Positions 35,708 through 48,600 are shown, numbered from the stretch's first letter. The stretch: 64,000 nt of DNA from Mariannaea sp. PMI_226 (GCA_024336345.1 JANFOG010000002.1:2232001-2296000), one strand, 5' to 3'. The notes: generated by a model from the sequence alone, not told the origin. Numbers and translations: made by a program.

Positions 35708-38086
35708 CTATTGTTGCTCGGCATGGTGTAAGTCATCCTTGATACCCCAACTGCCGACCAAAGCCATGGATTTCTCATCGCCAGGCGCTAGTCTATCATC
35801 GCCAAGAGTATCAGCCAAACAAGTCCATGGATCTCGGCCTCCACCCCACTTCAGGAGGTTCTCCTTGAGACGTTCTCCATTCTCACGACTAACGGCGGCG
35901 CCACCCTCGCCAGCCTTGAACACAATACGCCAGACACGCTCAGCCAAAACACGGTCGAAGAGATAGCTGTAGTAGGTGCTGCCATAACTGTGCAGGTGAC
36001 CGAAGAAGCCTTGCCAGCAGGTTCCTGGTGGATCCTTGGGGCCATGGGCGAAGCGGGCCTGCAGATCGTGGAAGATATCAGTCGAGTTAAAACTTGAGCT
36101 GGTGACGTTGGGAGCATGGTAAGCCTGGTCAACCATAGCAAGGAGTATCTGATGTTCGGTGTCAATGCCTTCGAAACGCCTCAACAGGCGAATACGCTCG
36201 GCTATGAGATCATAAGGGAGGGGACGGTCTGAATTCCAGTGGCGAGCAAAGAGTGACAGCACTGTGGAATCAGCAGCAAAGTGTTCCATGAGTGTCGAGG
36301 GCAGCTCAGCAAAGTCAGTAGCACAGCGAGTACCCGAGACGTTCTGGAAACTTGTCCGGGCCAAGATGGAATGTATGGCATGGCCCATCTCGTGGAAGAG
36401 AGTTTCAACTGAATAGAAAGACAGGAGTGCTGGCTCTTTGGAATTGTCGCTCTTAGGGAAATCGCAGACCAAGGCAATCGTAGGCAGCTGCTTGATCTTG
36501 CCATTCTTAGTAGAAATCTCCATGCCATCGTTGGCAGCCATTTCCGGAGTTTCGAAAGCTGGCCCGTCACTGTCCTGGTCGGCGGCAACCTCCTCAATCT
36601 CACTCAGAAGAATCTCTCGTGAGCATCGAACAGTGAAATGTGCGGGATTGGGGGATTTTTGAGGTCGGTAAAAGAGGTCGCAATACAGCACGGCAACCTG
36701 TTCGCCATCATCAGACACGACATCAAGCCTCTTGACATCGGGATGCCAAGTCTCTCCTGGGAGGCTTTCTCTTGGCACGAAACGGATACCGTATAGTCTG
36801 TTGAACAATCTTGACAACCCTTGCATAACTGTACCGACAGAGAAGAATGCTGCCAACTGATCTTCTTGCCGCTGCCGAGACCTCATGTCAGCCCTGATTT
36901 TCTCCATGTAAAAGTCTCTATCCCAAGCTTGAAGTTTGACGTCCGGAACATTGAGGCGTTCAACCTTCTTCGCTACAAGTTCCTGAAGTTCCCGCTGAAT
37001 GGTGGGGGCATTGTGATTCCTCAGAGCGTGGAGGAACTGCATGACGGATGCAGGCGTCTTAGCCATCATGCGATCCTTAAGGGCCATGTGACCGTAGCTC
37101 TCGAAGCCAGACAATTCGGCAAGCTCACCTCTCAGCTTGAGCATGGCTTCAAGGTACATGATCGTCTCCCGAGAAGCTATTCTCTGGGCAACGTATATTT
37201 CCTTCCTTGTGTCTTCGTCATACACGCTCTGCAAAGCCGCGGTAGCTTCAGACCCAACAGTTGGGAGGGTGATCTGGGACCGCACCTTCAAAGTCGCAGC
37301 CAAGTTGGGATATAAGCCATAGAACCGATGAGAAGGCAACGTAATGTGTTTCTTTTCTGGCTTCATCCCCTGTACAAAGGCAGACCCAACATCGCTGATT
37401 TGTGATGACAAGTCAACAAACCTATCCCGTGAGGCTTTTGGCAAATTGACGGCAGACTTCATAAAATCCATCTTCAGCAGCTCCGCGACCGTTTTCTCCT
37501 CTTCAGACCACACCTTTGTAACCTCGGGCTTCGCCAATGCTGTACCCAGCTGATCGTTAAGACCAGTCATGGTGTTGAGTTGGTTCATATACTGATACAC
37601 CATAGACCAAGCGGCGGTGGCCGCTTCTTGAAATCGAGCATCAGGATGCGTCATACGCACGAAGTCGGAAAGGTCGAGGACGCGGCATAATAAATCGCTA
37701 AGGCGGTCGAGATCTCGTACAATTAGTTGGTATTCTTCTATTGTCGAGGCATTGAGGACTCGTTGCACAATCTTGGTGGCTCGCTGGAGGTTCTTTTGGG
37801 CGAACTGGAGAAAACCTTCAGGGCTTGTCAGGTATCGGTTCTTAAACAGTCCCTGGCCTTTCTTGAGACTGAATCTAGGGAATGATCTGGCCGACGGGGC
37901 ATCAAAGAGGCTGCGGAGGACAGCGTCGTCATGATTTATGCTCGCTGCGTGGTCAACTAGAGGGCTCGCCGAGCTGGATTGAGTGACTGCAGAGGCGGCG
38001 GACAACCATCGCCGCTGAAGCGGCTTAGTCGCTTGCCGTACACATTGAGTGCAGATCCAGGCGCGACGGCCTGTCGAGCTGAGCAT
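35708..38086 (-). CDS. OCT1: Mitochondrial intermediate peptidase
   Basis: This M3-family zinc metallopeptidase of the mitochondrial matrix removes an octapeptide from precursors already cut by the main processing peptidase. The single exon encodes 792 residues, the usual length for fungal enzymes. The ATG at 38086 is the first in frame; a longer open frame upstream lacks ATG. Residues 1-35 form an Arg-rich, Ser-rich presequence without acidic residues (MLSSTGRRAW... and RRWLS), as expected for matrix import. The active site FHEMGH contains the HExxH ligands His565, Glu566 and His569, and a glutamate-containing helix lies about 25-30 residues on. The protein shares a 617-bp divergent promoter with the cristae gene MIC27, so the two mitochondrial genes may be coregulated. 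Confidence 0.96.
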   Translation of the reverse strand: MLSSTGRRAWICTQCVRQATKPLQRRWLSAASAVTQSSSASPLVDHAASINHDDAVLRSLFDAPSARSFPRFSLKKGQGLFKNRYLTSPEGFLQFAQKNLQRATKIVQRVLNASTIEEYQLIVRDLDRLSDLLCRVLDLSDFVRMTHPDARFQEAATAAWSMVYQYMNQLNTMTGLNDQLGTALAKPEVTKVWSEEEKTVAELLKMDFMKSAVNLPKASRDRFVDLSSQISDVGSAFVQGMKPEKKHITLPSHRFYGLYPNLAATLKVRSQITLPTVGSEATAALQSVYDEDTRKEIYVAQRIASRETIMYLEAMLKLRGELAELSGFESYGHMALKDRMMAKTPASVMQFLHALRNHNAPTIQRELQELVAKKVERLNVPDVKLQAWDRDFYMEKIRADMRSRQRQEDQLAAFFSVGTVMQGLSRLFNRLYGIRFVPRESLPGETWHPDVKRLDVVSDDGEQVAVLYCDLFYRPQKSPNPAHFTVRCSREILLSEIEEVAADQDSDGPAFETPEMAANDGMEISTKNGKIKQLPTIALVCDFPKSDNSKEPALLSFYSVETLFHEMGHAIHSILARTSFQNVSGTRCATDFAELPSTLMEHFAADSTVLSLFARHWNSDRPLPYDLIAERIRLLRRFEGIDTEHQILLAMVDQAYHAPNVTSSSFNSTDIFHDLQARFAHGPKDPPGTCWQGFFGHLHSYGSTYYSYLFDRVLAERVWRIVFKAGEGGAAVSRENGERLKENLLKWGGGRDPWTCLADTLGDDRLAPGDEKSMALVGSWGIKDDLHHAEQQ

Positions 38087-38703
38087 GTTATCCAACAAGG
38101 AGAGTCGCAAGCATGCAGATAGCAAGGAAAATAAGGGAGGCTAGGGAAAGAACCGGATCTGTTCAAGGAAGAAGAGGAAAAAGAAGAATTCAACGGTGTG
38201 TATAGGTATGAAGTAGTTGGGGATGGGAAAGCATGCAGTACGTCAAACAAAACCCTGGTTGCGGATACTTGGATACTTGGATACTTGACTTGGCTTGGCT
38301 CTTGCCCTTGCACCAGCGTTGTCGGCGATTCGCGGCAGCTACTCAGTAGTAGAAGGAGCAGGGCACCCATTGCCTTCCACCGGCTAACCGGTTAGTGGGG
38401 CCCCACCCACCTGGACCTCCCACGCTCAGGCTCCGGCTCAGTGAAGGCTCAGTGGGTGAGGATCGCTAACAAACCGAGGGCGCTGCTGGAATTCGCTGAA
38501 CTGAACCACTGACCGCGGTGAGTCCACTGCGTTTGGCTCTTGCACTTCTGCCCGTGGCTGAACGGAAGCTCTCGGAATTCTCCGCCGTGCGTTTTTCCGG
38601 CCGATCGCCTGTGGCCCTTTTCGGCCTTGAATGCGTCCAGCAACGTCCGATCACTTCGCTCTCGTGTGACGTCCTCTCATTAAACCTATCAATTGAGCCC
38701 ACA
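38087..38703. promoter_or_regulatory. Divergent promoter of OCT1 and MIC27
   Basis: Only 617 bp separate the start codons of two genes transcribed apart, both for mitochondrial proteins. The DNA contains a GGGGCCCC palindrome at 38398-38405 and a repeated ATACTTGG-type motif at 38266-38287. No TATA box is evident in either direction. A shared nucleosome-free region is likely, by analogy with other close fungal divergent pairs. Confidence 0.55.
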
Positions 38704-39578
38704 ATGGCTTCAAGAGTGCTATTTTCAAGGGTAACACTTCCTTCCTGAAGCTCATGCTGGTCGTGGTCATGCTAATTGGTTGCTGCAGCGCTCCGTCGCG
38801 CCGCTGGCGACGTTGGCCCTTGGTGGAATGGTCTTGACTCCAGCTACTGTTTTCGCTGAAGGTCCTGCCAACGACCTCAAGGTCCGTTTATTCCTATAAT
38901 TCATGCAAAGTTGACGAGAAACTCCCATAGTCTAACATCTCCTAGCGCAAGCCTATCTACGACGACCTTGATATCCCCTCCTCAAATCCCGCACCCGCTA
39001 CGCCTCTTCCCGCCATCGAGCAACCCAGTGAGCCTGTTCTCGACCAACCAGAATCCAAGTCTCCTACTCCTACCGACCGACTAGCCGTTCACATCGGAAA
39101 GGTGCGACTGGCTCTGTATGAGTACGCTGTGACTGCCGAGAACAAGGTCAACGAGACGATGGACAAGGCCTTCAACCTCGAGCAGTCCTTTACCAGCACC
39201 ATTGCTTCCCTAGCCCCCTCCCGAGAAAGCGGCGAGCAGCTCATGCCTGGCGCCATTTACGTCTTGGTCGCTGCTATGGCCGGTAGCATCCTTACCAGAA
39301 ACCGCGGTGTCTTCCTGCGCGCTACCTTGCCGCTGGCACTTGGCATTGGCGCTGGCTGGACTGTCATCCCCATCACAATGCGCAACGCCTCCGATCTCGC
39401 CTGGAAGTACGAGCAGAGGTTCCCAGTCATTGCTGAATCGCATATCAGACTACGAGATGGCATCCTTCGCAGCATCAGCTTCGCTAAGGTTCATAGCAAC
39501 TTGGGTGTTCGCTACGTTGATGACAAGGTCACGGATGCGCGTGAGATTGTTGAGAGCTGGGTTCAGAAGGGAAAATAG
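38704..39578 (+). CDS. MIC27: MICOS complex subunit of the ApoO family (MIC26/MIC27)
   Basis: This is predicted to be an inner mitochondrial membrane protein of the MICOS complex that shapes cristae junctions. Three exons (38704-38730, 38789-38881, 38946-39578) give 250 residues; the introns are 58 and 64 nt and both fall between codons. The N-terminus (MASRVLFSR, RSVAPLATLALGG) is short, basic and hydrophobic, consistent with mitochondrial targeting. A proline-rich linker lies at about 45-80. The C-terminal half has the ApoO-like arrangement: a helical segment, then a hydrophobic stretch (AIYVLVAAMAGSIL) and a second one (LPLALGIGAGWTVIP), followed by a charged tail. The second donor, GTCCGT, is weak but keeps the frame. 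Fungal members are usually called Mic26 or Mic27; I cannot choose firmly between the names. Confidence 0.85.
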
Positions 39579-39987
39579 GAGAAAGCTATGAAAGGCTTGG
39601 CTGTATCACCATCACATAGAGAAGTCGGAACAAGATTCACTCGTTATCACGAAAAGTAGGCTATGGACGTCAAATTTCTCTTGATCTAGTTAGCTCTGCC
39701 GAGATGAAAAGATGTCGACATTGTATTGTTTTGAAGTTTTTGGCTTGATACACATACACTCAAATGCATATATACCTATATATGTTTATATATTTCATCA
39801 TCATTCCTTTAGACTGGAGTGGGTTATAAATCTATATCGCCCTGGACGCTAAACGCAAATCCACGATATGCTACCTTACATATGCCCTCAACTCCTATAA
39901 TGCAATAAGCGCCGCCTTGGTAACAAAAATCCCTCTTCTAGGTCTATGCATATCCATCCCATTACCCATGGTATTTTGAACGACATA
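39579..39987. other. Convergent AT-rich spacer between MIC27 and DUS2
   Basis: This 409-bp interval holds both 3' ends. An alternating AT-rich tract at about 39766-39793 could act in 3' end formation for both genes. There is no gene. Confidence 0.5.
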
Positions 39988-41340
39988 TCAGCCTGCCGAC
40001 GCAACCAGTGTGGATTCAGGACTTTCGGTCTGTGTGTTGGCCATCCGCTCTGAGAAAGCAGCCTTGCGTTTCTGAGTGCTGATATCCCTAGCCCTGCCCA
40101 TTTGGCCGCCGGCTGCCAATGCGGTCGCATTAGCCCTTGACTTCTTTGCTGCCGCCTTTTTGGCAGCCTTGCCTTGGAGGGGTTGATCCAAACCTCGTTT
40201 CTTATCGACTTGGCGAGCCTGCTCCACGTACTCATCCAAACCTAAGGTCTCACAGATGTTCGTATAGCTTCTGCATTGATTGAGAGGCTGGTAGAACTTC
40301 TCTTTTCCGGGGACCATTTGAGCGAGAAGGAATTTGGTGTTGCCAAACTTGTTGTCAGAATCCATACAAGCCTTGACATAGTCATCGACCACTTCTCGCC
40401 ATGGTGCAAGGCCACCATCTACCTCACTTCTGAAGCAGCTAGGGTTCTTTTCCGCTGCAGTTGCAATCATGGCGCCATCAGCACCAAACTCTTCAGCTAG
40501 CTTGAGGCCTTGATCTCGAGTCTCTACGTCTCCATTCACCAGGCAGGCAACGCCGAATTCATGGCATACCTCTGCAATCATACGTAGTTGCCCTCGAATT
40601 GCCCGCTCTCTAGGTCGCATGGGAGTAGTGCGGCAGTGGATTGTCAATCCGGTGATACCCGTTGCACAAAGTCGACGAACAAGAGCCTCGGTTTCTGCGG
40701 GTGTTTCAAGTAGTCGAATCTTGACACTAATGCCAATCTCGAATTCGGGAACAATATTCTCGACTAGCGCCTCGAGAATGGCGCATAGTTTATCGGGCGT
40801 CCTGAGCAGCGCTGCACCCATACCGCCGGATGTGCTGAATGGCTTTGGGCAGCCTGCATTGACATCAATACCAGCAACGTCAGCAGCGACAAGCCTAGAG
40901 GCTTGGACCGCTCGGTCAGGGTCTGATGTGCCGATCTGAAAGATAAGCCTGTCCTTTTCAATCTCGGGGTGTAATCTGTAGATGATGCTTTCTTTGGCAT
41001 CGGCAGGCGGGTCTTTCTGTCCGTGGGATGAGGGGCGAACCCACTCGATGGTATTGGAGTATTCGTTGAAGCGACGAGTGGTACCAATCATAGAGTGGTC
41101 GACAGTCTCAGGGCCTGTAAATTGTGTTGGTTAGCATATTTCCAAGCATATAATTAGAACCATAGACTTGCCCCAGACGAGATCTGCACCATACTTCAGA
41201 GCCAACAATCTTGAAGGCATCTCTCCAGACCGCACCATGGGAGCAAGGACGACCTTGCCGCGGTAGTCGACGCCCCTACGAGGGATGGGAACTCGCTTGA
41301 CTTCCATAGCCATTTTTTTCTTGAGTGTATTCAAGAGCAT
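39988..41340 (-). CDS. DUS2: tRNA-dihydrouridine synthase 2
   Basis: This FMN-dependent enzyme reduces uridine 20 in the D-loop of cytoplasmic tRNAs. Exons 41340-41172 and 41114-39988 give 431 residues. The 57-nt intron begins with GCAAGT, so it is a GC-AG intron; joining here restores the conserved segment GADLVWGPETVD. The flavin barrel motif VVLAPMVRSGEMPSR is near the N-terminus and the catalytic cysteine is Cys145 in VNAGCPKPF. Further conserved parts are TIHCRTT, VNGDVETR and GADGAMIATAAEKNPS. The C-terminus carries a Lys/Ala-rich basic tail (GKAAKKAAAKKSR) that may aid tRNA binding, since fungal Dus2 lacks the double-stranded RNA domain of animals. The first ATG is used; Met10 is an alternative start closer to the yeast protein. 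Confidence 0.93.
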
Positions 41341-44224
41341 GCCTTGAGTGTGGCCGTTTGATGCGAATTCACATGCTCAAGCAGACATGTAGATGACGAC
41401 TCATGAAGTTGTCGCGAGCCTCATATGTGAGGGGCGACAAAAACGAGGAAGGCTCGAAAAATTATCTAATCTCTTATCGATACTTGATTTGCCATATGCA
41501 CAGATTAATGTACAAGGCTAACCCGGCACTCGGAAGATAATGTGGGTCTCCATTAACCGTGCAATAGAGCCTGGGATTTGCCCCCGCAAACAACAGCAAA
41601 AAGCAAGACACAAAGCCATGATCCCTGGAACTAAAGCTATGCTAGATCGAGATGTTTCATTCATCTCAGATACGATATCCGTACGTCCAATATGCACAGA
41701 GTACGAATTACGGACTGCAGTACGTAATGAGCACAGTAGTGTTGGCGACTGGCCTGGCATGATGAGTAGTCGCAGCGCACAGCGAAATTATGACACAGCA
41801 CTTGGTGTTTTCTCCTAGTACTTCCTTCCAGCGTACCAGGTTGTGTTTCGAGGCATGGTTCTTTTCCGTTGGGTTCAGTACATTGTTGCCAATGATGAGC
41901 GATCTGTCGCGATTCTGCACTGCATGACAAAGTTAACAAGCGTGGTTTATCTCCCGGTGCTGGCCCTTCTACGTTCGCATCCGTCACGGCGAAATACCCT
42001 GTTTCGTAGTTGGTGGATGAATCTATTTGAGGAAGTCCGCGAAAGCGTCTCGTAAAAACAGGATGTTATACGTAGCGTCAGGGACTCGACCGTTCTAGAT
42101 CTTCCCTACCAGGACTGCACCCTGTGTGGCACGCTGTGGAATTTGCCCATTCCTCAGCGGCTTGATTCGCGAGCCCGGAGACAAAAATTAGTGGCCGGCA
42201 AGCCCCGGTAAGCCGGGTCGATGCGAATTAAGCCTTGAGCGCTGTGGTCTATCGACAGTGTCGAGGAAATGAGGATACGAGAATGACCCCGATGACAATG
42301 TGGCCTAATCATAAGCGCTTCTTTCCCGACCCATGGCCCCAGAAGCGAATACGGCAGATACAGTACAATTGTAATAAGCGCGCATCAATGCACCCACCAG
42401 CAAACTTTTGGCAGTGGAATCCAAAGTCGAAGGCAGTTTTGGGAAGTGTTTGAAGGTGTCAGGCAGTATCATTACATAGCACAAGGTACCTACTTGCCTA
42501 GGGCACCATAGCAAAGCAGTATTAGTATTTCCACTTGGGAATAAACACAGCCGCCGTGTTCTCCACATCACCTTCATCCTCAGTCACCTACTTAGTATCA
42601 TCGCAGGCATACAGATGTAATCAAGCCAAAAACTACCCCCCCTTGCTGGAAAAGCATACGTACACTGGGCGGGTCGCACAACGTCACTGGGAGTGGCGCT
42701 AAAACAAGACACATTGGGAAGCAATGCATTGAGGCAGACAACCGCGTTGGGGGAGGAGGTCGTGTGCCCGCCCCACGGTAAAAGGTGACTCTGGGACAGA
42801 CAATGGGATTCAGGTCGACAGATGGAGGGGGTGAAACGACCATTAGAGGGTTCATGGCATTTCAGGGACCAGCCATCAGTGAGTGGAAGCCCCTTGTTGC
42901 AGACCCTTCCTTCATTCCCCTCCGCTCCCGGCCCCCGTGACCTTTGGATCTTCCTAGGAAGTTCAGGGGGAGCTGGTTTGGCGTTGGTTGATCATACGAA
43001 CTAATATGTTGGGCACCTTTCTTTCTCACCTCCCTCGTCATTATCGGGCATCTCAGCCTCTTCGCCCCCATGCCATGGCTGCAAGCCACCAATTGAAGAC
43101 CGATTACGTAGTGCAGTGTCTCATAGGAATCTGGGCTGAAGACAAAGGGAGAGAATAAAAACACAGGGCGACTACACGGGCCCATGGCATCAATCTTGTG
43201 TGGTCTATCTCTGGTCAAAAGAGAGTTCCCGACAATTAACTGGGGCACACAGACGACGTGACTTGATGACCCTGGTCAAAGAATGCGAGGAGGGTCCATG
43301 GCCAATAGCCCACGACCCATGGAAGAAGGGGTGTGTAGGAAGTGGGTTATCTCTCAGAGCGCAAACCGTACGCTACTGTCCCTACGGCGTAGTCAACGTA
43401 CAAAGTAATGTTGCTGTTATCTCTGCGAAACGGAATGTGCTATTTTGTAAAATGCCTTGAGATACAATAGGGAGATAGAGAGAGGCATCATCGCTGAGTA
43501 GCGGAAATGGCCTTATTATAGCTGGTTTATTGGTATTAATTTGTTTTCAGGAGGTTGTCTATCTTATTAATAGAGGAGATGGCAGTCACATCTGGATGCA
43601 ATATCGGCATCACAGAGTAGTGCTGTTAAATCAGAAGGATCCGTATCAATGCCACCAATATCTGGAGAATGCCACCCAAGGCCAGGTAGCTAGATTCCTC
43701 CTGTAGGAACAGCCTCTCTCCACATGCGCCAGCACACTCGTGATGACGCCGAGCTGCAAGTTGGTAAAAGGTAATTGTGTCTCGACAAGATCTGCAATTA
43801 ATTGACTGGCATTTGACACTCAAAATAACTTACCTGACTAACGAACCACCCGTACCTATTTACCTACGTGGGTGCGCTGTAACTTAGGTGGACAGACAAA
43901 AGCTTGGTTCCTTGATTAATTGATGTTGTCATCGTTGTACTACCTGAGGCACGCACTGCTGCTCCCTAGCCCGCCCATCATGCAGATAATTGGTACCCGT
44001 GGAGCTGTGAAGCTGGAGACTGCCCCATGTTGGGCTGTTCCATGTTGATCCCTGTGTTCCTGAAACTCCCCTGGATCATCTCCTCGCTGTCGTCGTGGCG
44101 CACGCATGCACAGCACACACGCGCGCACACACATTTTCCTTCTTGCTCTTGTTCTATTTTACCTCGATTTGTAGCAATATCTTCCAGCTCTTTTCCTTTT
44201 CTTCTCTCTTGGCTTTTTTTTTAC

Positions 44225-44261
<37 letters not shown>

Positions 44262-44279
44262 TTCCTCTTTCCTTCTTCC

Positions 44280-44310
<31 letters not shown>

Positions 44311-45691
44311 CCCTGGTCCCTCAGTCCTGCCTTTCCTTTCTCTTCATTTTCATTTTTATATCTTATATTCCTTTTTCTTCATTCTGACTGACTTTCCCTC
44401 TCACTCTGCCCTCTTGGGGGCTTCTCCTCCACCACTGTCTCGCACCCCTCTTCTACATGCTACCATGATACTCCCACATTGCCAATAGCTCTTCATACCA
44501 TAGCTGAGAAGTAAGTAGACTCTTATTAATACCATCATTTCTTATTTCCACCAATGCCATAACCTAAAACCTCTTCTTTCATTATCATAATACAAACGTT
44601 CATACTGTCCTCTCCATTCATTCCTTGCCTTGCTTACCTTACACACCGACACTACTACACAAGCTCACTCCCCGCACGCCGCCAAGGTCCCTTGAGGATG
44701 ACAACGGTCTGGTACCTTTACAGCACTTTTCACCCCTGTCACACTAAGCGGCCCCCCTCCCCTGCCCCTCAACTGGAGCCCGCTCGCTGGTGCTCAGGCG
44801 ACAGATTACACAGTCAATCAAGTCGTCAATGCCCAGTTAAACGAAGTCCCTACCTTGACCAAGTGCGGTAGTCTGTTTCCCCCCATTCCCTGCCTCGGTC
44901 CCTCTATTCGCATGGAGCATTCCCTACCAGTTCGGTGTGTTGAGGCAATCTGGTCCGTGTTTGTTGTGTCGCAGGCGCTTTGGCTAGATACCTTAGGTAC
45001 CTAGCCTTGCACTAGGTACTACAACGACGCCCGACAGACACCTCACAACGCCACGACAACCACACCACTGGCCACCGACCACTGGCCGTGGCCGCTCCCG
45101 CTCCCGCCACCTTGAGCAACGTTTCCCGGCCACAGCATTGACCTTGGTAACTTACCCTAGTATTAGACCCTCGACTCTCCTCAAATAAACAAGAAGCGAC
45201 CATCATCCGGTCGTGTGTTGGTCCTTCATAGGAAAGAAAGGAAGCACATTAACCGAACGCGCGATTATCAGCGACCCCCAACGTTTCCCTTTCGTACTCA
45301 CCACCACCGCTACTGTCCCCCGTCTCAAGGTACCCCTACTTCTTAAGCACTAATCGTATATCGCTACCGCTTTGGCCGACTCGAGCGCCACCTCCAACCG
45401 CCCGTGGTTATCTCCACATGTCCGCCAGTTCATTCTCGTGTCGCCTGCACCAGCCGCATCGGACGACCCCACTGCTACCACTACCACAGCATCAGCATCG
45501 TCACTGTAACGACGACGACGGAGTTGAGAAAGGTATCTTTGCTCCTGCATTCCTTGGGCGCTCTTTCCGTCTGTTCAGCCTGCCCAGAGCGCTCGACGGT
45601 TAATCGTTTTTTCTCTCTCCTTCTTCGCCCGAGTCAATGCAACTGCAATAGAACCCGTCGCCCCTCGTTCCTCTTCTACTAGTGACCAGTC
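41341..45691. other. 4.3-kb spacer upstream of the 1130-residue gene
   Basis: No gene is supported. The first 2 kb is mixed sequence. From 43.9 kb on it is pyrimidine-rich, with two CT microsatellites, and resembles a long fungal leader. A GTAAGT donor-like site at 44511 and a pyrimidine-rich stretch ending in CAG at 44974 would suit a leader intron of about 464 nt, but this is only a guess. The Ser/Leu/Phe-rich frames at 44.0-44.5 kb are translations of the CT repeat. Confidence 0.5.
44229..44311. repeat. Two CT dinucleotide microsatellites
   Basis: CT runs occupy about 44229-44256 and 44283-44311, separated by a further pyrimidine-rich segment. They lie about 1.4 kb before the start codon of the 1130-residue gene. 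Confidence 0.9.
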
Positions 45692-48600
45692 ATGGAGAAC
45701 GAGGTACCCGCCCTTCAGGCCCCCGATGGCCGCTCCTCGAGGAGAGACCGATTAATGGGCAAGCTCTTTGGCGGTAAAAACGTGGATCGGAAGCTCATGA
45801 ATGAGCAAAAATCTGCCGCCAACGTTGATGCCTTTCTTCATAGCTCCTCCGATAACCTCACCGTCACACACGCTCCCCCTCCTCCTCCGCCGTCATCACT
45901 ACCCAAACTAGCCAAGCTCGATACCTCTATCTCCCGCTATCCTCAGGCCCTCGCCGTCAACCAGCAGGCCCAGCAAAACCGCCCACTCGCCCCAGGGCCA
46001 CCACGAGCTGATCCAAATGCACAAATTCGCTCCCCCCGTCCGAATAAAAAAGGTCATTACGTCAAATTTACAGAGGCACCTCCCGATGTCATCGGGGAGG
46101 GTGGCGATGAATCTGAGATACCGGTCATCGATGTTGCGAAGCGGAAGAAGACGCGCCCACCTCAACCTCCCCCCCATCGCCAAGCAACTTATCCCCCGGG
46201 ACGACCTGCGCCGCCGTCTGCTGAGACCGCATCACCTTCACAAGATGATTTCAAGCCGAGGCCTTTATCTCGTACTCAGACAGGATTCTCCTCTATTTAT
46301 GAACCGGTGTCTGACGAGGAGCCCCAAATAAGCCCCCCCGGGTCCAGGATTGATGAACTCAATTCCGCTGGCTCAGGGACAAGTTTTGTTCTTCCCAAGC
46401 CAAGGTTCATTGGGCAGGCAGCGAGGGATGAGGTCAGGAGATCATACATTGAGATTCACTCCGCAGAGATGCGCGAGCAGGAAGGCAGGGCCTTCGCTGA
46501 AGCTGCTCGTGTAGCCAGTGCCACTTCCGCAACGTCACACAACTGGGATGACCCTCTTTCTGCTTCAACGATGTCAGCTCCTTCTCCAACCAAACTCCGA
46601 CGACAAATTCCCTCACCTGAGGCCTCGAGCGCCAAACAAAACGTAGATCATAGTCCAGCCTCGGCTGACTCCAATAGCTCCAGTATATATTCTCCAGCCA
46701 CCGAACCTGAACAACTCTCCCGCAAGACCAGCATTGCATCACACGTCTCGCAACCAAGCTTAGGTAGTGCCAGACCCCGCGACTCTCCTCGTGATATAAT
46801 ATATCCAATGTCTGCTCGTTCCGCGTCTATTCGAGTCACCGACACAGTATCGGCGGAAGAGGCACTCGGTGCCTTTGTAGCCAGAACGAAACATTTATTT
46901 GAGCTTTTCAGGCTACATGCCGAGTCAGTTAAGCCTCTCGGGTCATGTACGTTGAAGGAATGCTCTCGTGGAGCTCTCTGGTGGTTCCTCAAGGGTCGCC
47001 TGGGCCTTGAGTCGGCAGTCCGGGAGCGACCAAAATCACCGCAGGGCCAGATGCAGAACGATCGAGAAAGGCAACAGGCCTATTCAAATCTGGCAAAGGG
47101 ATATTGGCTCAGTGAGGAGGTCATTCCAGAAATTGCTCAGACTCAGGGGCTTCCACCTGAGACCGACATCGTCGAAGTCAGTCAAGCACTCATTAATGCA
47201 CTAAAGAAGTTAGCAATGAGCATGAAGCGCAACGGCTTCTTGCCACCCGAGGAACCATTCCTTCCACAGACAATCGACAAATCTATTTGGCTGGAATACC
47301 CAGCCTTGAGCCAGGACATGGTTGCTCTATTGTCTGGAAATTGGGGTGCGGGTATGACTGCCATGACCAATCCCCTGTCTAATCTCCGTGTATTAGATGC
47401 GTTGCCGACTGGCGACAACGCCGATAATTTTAGCTACGGGAGAGTACCTGCAGACGTCTACCTAATGGAACAAGGCCATGAGTCTCAGAAGCTATACTTT
47501 CCGTGCATGCTCTCCATGGTTCGGCCGCTCAAGTCTCTCAGTCTTACGTTTATCCTCGCTAGCCAGAATGGCCACATCCAGCTAGCCATTCAAGAAAATA
47601 AGACCGTTGGCCCGATATGGGAGGACGTGCGCTGGCGGAATGAGACGTGCTCCATTGATGTGAAGCTCAGGCGTGGCTTCTGCATTACAATCCAGCTCGT
47701 GCAGCAAGATTACAGGCTACTATGGAATATGTACGACTTTGGAACCAAGATTCAGACCTCGTTATTTCCCCGAAGCGACGAGAATATGGTCTTCAAAACG
47801 ACCCTCCGCTCATTTCAGTACATGGACGCAGACCCTCAGTCTCGGCAGTTCCCCAAGGAACCTGTGGCGCAGTGTGATGTGGCATTGTTTGAGAAGCAGT
47901 TCAAGGAGAATAGCCCCTCGGGAGTCAGGCTGTGGCACCTTGGTTTTCGAATTGCCGTAGTGACTGGGCCTCGAACTAGGACGCTGAGTGGTGTCAGTCA
48001 CGTGTATACTCCGTCCCAACCTATCCAGTTTGGTTTCTTCCGCGGCGATAAGGATGCTCCGTCATTATCCATCAAGTATGACAATGGAAAATCGAAGGGG
48101 CGGATGGTGTTCATATTCGCTGAGGAAAAGGCTAGAATCAAGTTTCACTCACTCATAACGGGCACAGCGATGGAGCATGATGAAAAGATATATGCCGATG
48201 TGCCCATCAAGAATTTTGGAGTTTCCCAGAGTTTACGAGAGCCGTTGGGCATGGCTCCCTTTTCCCGTATGCCATGGAAGGCTGCCAGAGTCGTCAATGA
48301 CGAGTATGGTGATGATATCCCTCCAACCGTACTGGCAGATCGACTTAAGATCGTGCTAGAATATCAAAACGGAAACGTGACTGACAGAGTCAACGTGGCG
48401 CCAGGCGAGCTGCGAGTGCGATTAGAAGTGTCCAATGCGAAGATGTTTCGGGTTCTGCGCCAACCCCAAAAAGATATCACTTTATCTGTGTCGGAGGCCC
48501 AGGTTCCCAAGGAGCTCCCACGGAACATGGCGGATGCGCTGCAACTGCTACGACACAACCAAACAATTCGGTCCTTTGAGTTCAACAACATCAAAGACCT

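Noticed and set aside
44027..44488. 153-codon Ser/Leu-rich frame that looks like a membrane protein
   Set aside because: It is the translation of two CT microsatellites, which read as Ser-Leu repeats.
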